From positions 1 through 34,414 of the forward strand of contig JAICNB010000031.1 of the NCBI GenBank assembly GCA_025928935.1: a DNA stretch of 34,414 bases, given 5' to 3'. This stretch comes from Acidimicrobiia bacterium. GTDB lineage: Bacteria; Actinomycetota; Acidimicrobiia; Spongiisociales; ZC4RG35. Positions 30,751-34,414 of this stretch are shown piece after piece. Each line of letters starts with the position of its first letter. Positions within the stretch are counted from its first letter, which is position 1. The position numbers and the translations under genes are program-made. The notes beneath the pieces are model-generated. The model ran no database searches. It was not told the DNA's origin and was given only the letters and a program-made list of their open reading frames with translations.

Positions 30751-32058
30751 ATGGCGTTCTCCGCAGTCGAATTGATCGAGGCCAAGAGAGACCGCCGGGA
30801 ACTGACTCCGGAGGCCATCGAGTGGCTGATCACGGCCTACACCGAGGGCGTCGTCACCGACTACCAAATGGCGGCGATGGCCATGGCCATCTTCTTCAAC
30901 GGCTTGGACGGCGAGGAGTTGGCCGTCTGGACCGAGGCGATGCTCCACTCCGGAGAGGTGATGGACTTCTCCGACATTCCAGCGTCCAAGGTCGACAAGC
31001 ACTCCACCGGCGGAGTTGGAGACAAGATCTCGATCCCGCTCGCCCCACTGGTGGCTTCGGTCGGGGTAGCTGTCCCGATGATCTCAGGGCGTGGGCTGGG
31101 TCACACCGGAGGAACACTCGACAAGCTGGAGACTATCCCCGGCTTCGCCACCCGCCTGGACTCGGACCGGTTTCGCTCCACCCTTCTCCAGCACGGGCTG
31201 GTTCTCGCCGGAGCGACGGGGACGATGGTCCCGGCGGACCGCAAGCTCTACGAGCTGCGCGACGCCACCGGGACCGTGCCCTCCATCCCTTTGATCGCCT
31301 CCTCGATCATGTCCAAGAAGCTGGCCGAGGGCCTCGATGGGCTTCTTCTCGACGTCAAAACTGGCTCAGGCGCGTCGATCAAGGCCTTTCAGGAGTCCCG
31401 CGCGTTAGCCCAGACCATGGTCGACATCGGAGCCCGACATGGGGTGCGAACCGTCGCCTTGATCACCTGGATGGGTCAGCCCCTGGGTCGGGAGGTGGGT
31501 AACGCCAATGAGGTCAGGGAATCGATCGAGGTCCTGAAGGGCGGGGGCCCGGAGGACGTGATCGAGCTAACCATGGCCTTCGGTGAGGTGATGATGGAGA
31601 TAGCCGGCATCGAAGGTGGCCGGGAGCGCCTCAAGCAAGCGATCGACTCAGGCGCGGCGCTGGAGAAGCTGATCGAGGTGGCAGTCGCCCAGGGCGGCGA
31701 TCCGTCAGTGATCGAGAACCCCGACCTCCTCCCGACATGCGCCAATGAGGCGATCCTCACTGCGAACCGAAGCGGGTTCATCACCGGTTGCGACGCCCTG
31801 ACCGTGGGCGTTGCCGCCACCCGGCTCGGAGCCGGTCGCGATCGCAAGGAGGACGACATCGATCCCGGAGTCGGGATCACCGTCGAGGCGAAAGTGGGCG
31901 CCACAGTCTCGACGGGCGACACGCTCGCCCGGGTCCGCTACTCCGATCAGGCCAAGTGGGACGCCCAACGTGACTTGCTTGCCTCAGCGTGGGCCATCGA
32001 GGACGAGCCGCCGAAACCGCAGGACCTGATCATCGAGCGTATCGAGGCCACAAGCTGA
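30751..32058 (+). CDS. deoA: Thymidine / pyrimidine-nucleoside phosphorylase
   Basis: The 435-residue enzyme splits thymidine, and possibly uridine, with phosphate to the base and the pentose 1-phosphate. It has the family signature SGRGLGHTGGTLDKLE, the phosphate-binding VDKHSTGGVGDK, LIASSIMSKKLAEGLDGLLL, and DVKTGSGASIKAFQESRALA. The C-terminal domain (about 345-425) shows VAATRLGAGRDRKEDDIDPG and VEAKVGATVSTGDTLARV. The length is standard. Whether it prefers thymidine or uridine cannot be read from sequence. The gene is followed by etfBA but with a 96-base gap. Confidence 0.94.
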   Translation: MAFSAVELIEAKRDRRELTPEAIEWLITAYTEGVVTDYQMAAMAMAIFFNGLDGEELAVWTEAMLHSGEVMDFSDIPASKVDKHSTGGVGDKISIPLAPLVASVGVAVPMISGRGLGHTGGTLDKLETIPGFATRLDSDRFRSTLLQHGLVLAGATGTMVPADRKLYELRDATGTVPSIPLIASSIMSKKLAEGLDGLLLDVKTGSGASIKAFQESRALAQTMVDIGARHGVRTVALITWMGQPLGREVGNANEVRESIEVLKGGGPEDVIELTMAFGEVMMEIAGIEGGRERLKQAIDSGAALEKLIEVAVAQGGDPSVIENPDLLPTCANEAILTANRSGFITGCDALTVGVAATRLGAGRDRKEDDIDPGVGITVEAKVGATVSTGDTLARVRYSDQAKWDAQRDLLASAWAIEDEPPKPQDLIIERIEATS

Positions 32059-32154
32059 TTCGAAGATTTTGAGCGTCTACTCAAGAGAGGAACTGGCTCG
32101 TTACCATCGCCCGGCACCAGAGCCACGAATAGTCATGGAGATGAGGGTCCGCGT

Positions 32155-32913
32155 ATGAACGTCATCGTCTGCGTCAAGCAGATCCCCGACCCGGCCACCC
32201 CCTATCGCCTCGAGGAGGGGACCAATTGGTTGATTCGTCCCGAGGAGCAGATCCTCGACGACACCGATCGGTATGGAGTCGAGATGGGCCTCCAGCTCGT
32301 CGAGCCCTCCGGCGGGACGGTTACGGTGGTGAGCATGGGCCCGGCCGGTTCGGGCCAAGGCATCCGCCAGGCGCTGGCCATGGGAGCCGACGATGCGATC
32401 CTCATCGAAGACACCTCGTTGCGAGGGTCGGATGCTCTCACCACCGCCCGGGTCCTCGCCGCCGCAGTCGGCCGGCGGGAGTTCGGTCTCGTCATCGCTG
32501 GGACCGAGTCGACCGACGGTTATTCAGGCGTCGTGCCTCAGATGTTGGCCGAGATCCTCGATGTTCCCGCCCTCACCTACGCAACGAAGGTCGAGGTGGA
32601 TGAAGGCTCGGTGACGATCCATCGCCAGACCGTCGCCGGATACGACGTGGTCACCTCGAGTCTCCCCGCCGTCGTCTCGGTGACCGCAGGCGTGGTGGAG
32701 CCCCGCTACCCCACCTTCAAGGGGATCATGGACGCCAAGAAGAAGTCGATCGAGACCCTGTCCATGGGTGACCTGGGCGCGGAGCGCGCCCCGGAGCAAC
32801 TCGTGCTCTCCATCGTCGACGCCGCCGAGCGAACGGCCGGCCGCAAGATCGAAGACGATGGCGACGCCCACGAGGCCATCGTCGCCCTCCTCGCCGAGAG
32901 GAAGGTGATCTGA
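32155..32913 (+). CDS. etfB: Electron transfer flavoprotein, beta subunit
   Basis: EtfB binds AMP and with EtfA carries electrons from acyl-CoA and other flavin dehydrogenases to the quinone pool. The 252-residue product begins MNVIVCVKQIPDPATPYRLE and contains VSMGPAGSGQGIRQALAMGA, IAGTESTDGYSGVVPQMLAE and VEPRYPTFKGIMDAKKK, the EtfB recognition-loop region. GATGAGGG about six bases before ATG 32155 is a good ribosome binding site. It ends immediately before etfA. Confidence 0.95.
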   Translation: MNVIVCVKQIPDPATPYRLEEGTNWLIRPEEQILDDTDRYGVEMGLQLVEPSGGTVTVVSMGPAGSGQGIRQALAMGADDAILIEDTSLRGSDALTTARVLAAAVGRREFGLVIAGTESTDGYSGVVPQMLAEILDVPALTYATKVEVDEGSVTIHRQTVAGYDVVTSSLPAVVSVTAGVVEPRYPTFKGIMDAKKKSIETLSMGDLGAERAPEQLVLSIVDAAERTAGRKIEDDGDAHEAIVALLAERKVI

Positions 32914-33861
32914 ATGCCCGCGGTGTGGGTGTTCGTGGAGCAGGAAGGGGACGGGCCGACCAGCCTCGGCCTCGAGCTTCTGGCCAAGGGCCGGGAACTC
33001 GGCGACGCCACCGTCGTCCTGCTCGGACCCGGATCTGATGAGGTCTTTTCCATCCTCGGCGATCACGGGGCCCGGGCTGTCCTCCATCTCGACGGGGGTG
33101 ATCGTCTCCCGTCCGGGCCGGTGGCGGCCGCACTGGCCGATCGTGCCGGTTCTGACCCGCCCGAGCTGATCCTGATGGGCCAGGCATACAACGACCGCGA
33201 CATCGCAGGGCGCCTCGCGGCTCGACTCGGGGTCGGTGTCCTCTCCAATGCCAGCGACGTGCGGCTTACCGGCGGCGGGGTCGAGACCGACCATGAGATC
33301 CTGGGCGGAACTCAGATCGCCACGGCCAGCGCATCTCAGGGCCCATACATCGTGCTGGCCCGGCCCAAGTCGTTCGTGGCGGAGGCGGTCGGCGGCGACG
33401 CCCCCACAATCGAGAAGCTCGAGCTCCCGGATATCGGAGCAGCCGAGGGTCGGATCACAGAGACACATGTGGAAGAACGTGAGGGCCCGCAGCTCGGTGA
33501 GGCTTCGATCGTCGTCTCCGGAGGGCGGGGGTTGGGCTCGGCCGATGCCTACGAGCTGGTCGAGCGCTTGGGCAAGCAGCTCAAGGGCGCAACGGGAGCG
33601 ACCAGGGCCATCGTCGACGCCGGATGGGTCCCCTACTCCAAGCAGGTGGGCCAAACCGGGAAGACGGTGAAGCCGGAGGTCTATATCGCCTGCGGGATCT
33701 CCGGTGCGATGCAGCATCTGGTGGGGATGAAGGACGCGAAGACGATCATCGCCATAAACAAGGACGCCGACGCTCCGATCTTCTCCATCGCCGACCTGGG
33801 GGTTGTCGGCGACGTCCACAAGGTCCTGCCCAAGCTGATCGAGGCCCTGGAGAGCCGCTAG
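32914..33861 (+). CDS. etfA: Electron transfer flavoprotein, alpha subunit
   Basis: EtfA holds the FAD of the electron transfer flavoprotein. The 315-residue product has the N-terminal domain ([40 protein letters not shown]) and the C-terminal FAD domain (about 190-315) with [60 protein letters not shown] and [20 protein letters not shown]. The start codon directly follows the etfB stop. Both subunits are the standard, non-bifurcating-looking size; no extra ferredoxin or dehydrogenase gene adjoins them in the window. Confidence 0.95.
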   Translation: MPAVWVFVEQEGDGPTSLGLELLAKGRELGDATVVLLGPGSDEVFSILGDHGARAVLHLDGGDRLPSGPVAAALADRAGSDPPELILMGQAYNDRDIAGRLAARLGVGVLSNASDVRLTGGGVETDHEILGGTQIATASASQGPYIVLARPKSFVAEAVGGDAPTIEKLELPDIGAAEGRITETHVEEREGPQLGEASIVVSGGRGLGSADAYELVERLGKQLKGATGATRAIVDAGWVPYSKQVGQTGKTVKPEVYIACGISGAMQHLVGMKDAKTIIAINKDADAPIFSIADLGVVGDVHKVLPKLIEALESR

Positions 33862-33878
33862 CGGCCGGCCAACACGAT

Positions 33879-34414
33879 GTGGACAAGTTGAAAAAGGGCG
33901 GGTCATGGCTGCTCGCGGCGATCGGATCGCTCTTGGTGGTCTGGGCCATCGCCATCGGGCCGGTGAGCGTATGGCGCGTCGTCACCCATGGCACCACCAC
34001 CGTCTGGGACCATCTCGAGTACCCGGGGCGCCAATTGTTCGCCAGCCCCAACTCCAGTCCGTGGGCTGTTGATGAAGAAGCTGCAGCGATCGAAGAGGTC
34101 TCCATCGACGGCACCGACGCCGATCTCCACCAGCTACTGGCGGAGACCGGGACGCTGGGATGGGTCGTTGCCCGCTCCGGCGTGATCGTCGACGAGTGGT
34201 ACGGAGCCGATCACGGGCCCGCCGAGACCTCGATGCTGTTCTCCGTCACCAAGTCGGTCACGTCGCTACTGATCGGCGCCGCTGTGGAGCAAGGTCTGAT
34301 CGACTCGGTGGACGACCCGGTGACCCGCTATCTGCCCGAGCTGGAGCCCGGCGACGCCGAGTCGGTGAGCATCGAAGACCTGCTCCGAATGGACTCCGGT
34401 CTCGATTACGTCGA
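33879..34414 (+). CDS. Serine beta-lactamase-like hydrolase (partial, runs off the window)
   Basis: An open frame from GTG 33879 continues past the end of the window; about 178 residues are visible. It begins with a basic N-terminus and a hydrophobic helix (about 9-31, WLLAAIGSLLVVWAIAIG) that acts as signal anchor. The class C beta-lactamase/transpeptidase-like domain starts near residue 75, with GWVVARSGVIVDEWYGADHG and the catalytic SVTK motif (Ser122, Lys125), then DDPVTRYLPEL and LLRMDSGLDY. Such proteins are often esterases or peptidases and not resistance enzymes. ATG 33877 is out of frame and soon meets a stop. Confidence 0.85.
   Translation, partial: MDKLKKGGSWLLAAIGSLLVVWAIAIGPVSVWRVVTHGTTTVWDHLEYPGRQLFASPNSSPWAVDEEAAAIEEVSIDGTDADLHQLLAETGTLGWVVARSGVIVDEWYGADHGPAETSMLFSVTKSVTSLLIGAAVEQGLIDSVDDPVTRYLPELEPGDAESVSIEDLLRMDSGLDYV

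Overview
The window is a high-GC, gene-dense chromosomal segment. It most likely comes from an actinomycetote, perhaps an Acidimicrobiia-like lineage, although Chloroflexota cannot be excluded from sequence alone. The lineage guess rests on the GC content, frequent ATGA/TGATG overlaps, GTG/TTG starts, many TANNNT-N6/7-start (leaderless-type) promoters, ECF sigma/membrane-partner pairs and a form I CO dehydrogenase locus. No rRNA, tRNA, CRISPR array, insertion sequence, integrase or prophage gene was recognised.

Region 1 (1-17969) is an aerobic Mo-Cu carbon monoxide dehydrogenase locus. The structural genes are in the form I order coxM-coxS-coxL, and CoxL carries the form I active-site loop AYRCSFR. 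They are followed by an XdhC/CoxI-family maturation protein with an unusual C-terminal YHS domain, then coxG, then five consecutive tiny single-span membrane proteins that I do not recognise as a described set. After a strong hairpin come two tandem copies of an ECF sigma factor plus a single-pass membrane partner. Next is a minus-strand cluster with a MoxR ATPase (CoxD-like), a VWA protein (CoxE-like), three small unknown proteins and an XdhC-like protein. Divergent from it is a second MoxR/VWA pair followed by an XdhC protein split into two overlapping genes. The locus therefore has two CoxD/CoxE-type sets and three XdhC-type proteins for one CODH. coxM appears to start at an ATC codon.

Region 2 (18013-27828) is mainly metabolic: PEP carboxylase, uracil phosphoribosyltransferase, an alkyltransferase-like protein (Trp in place of the acceptor Cys), two tandem SIMPL-domain proteins, a cysteine-synthase-like/rhodanese fusion, and an arginine cluster. 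The arginine cluster resembles the Xanthomonas-type acetylated pathway: N-acetylornithine carbamoyltransferase, an acetylglutamate kinase fused to an acetyltransferase domain, and argC.

Region 3 (27829-34414) begins with a good promoter and a roughly 205-nt structured leader in front of a thiosulfate sulfurtransferase gene, possibly an uncharacterised riboswitch or attenuator. A membrane cytochrome-like/molybdopterin oxidoreductase fusion is divergent from a TetR regulator, with a palindromic operator between them. Thymidine phosphorylase, both electron transfer flavoprotein subunits and the start of a serine beta-lactamase-like protein complete the window.

The best candidates for something undescribed are the five-gene membrane array behind coxG, the duplicated and partly fused CODH maturation machinery, and the structured leader of the sulfurtransferase gene.
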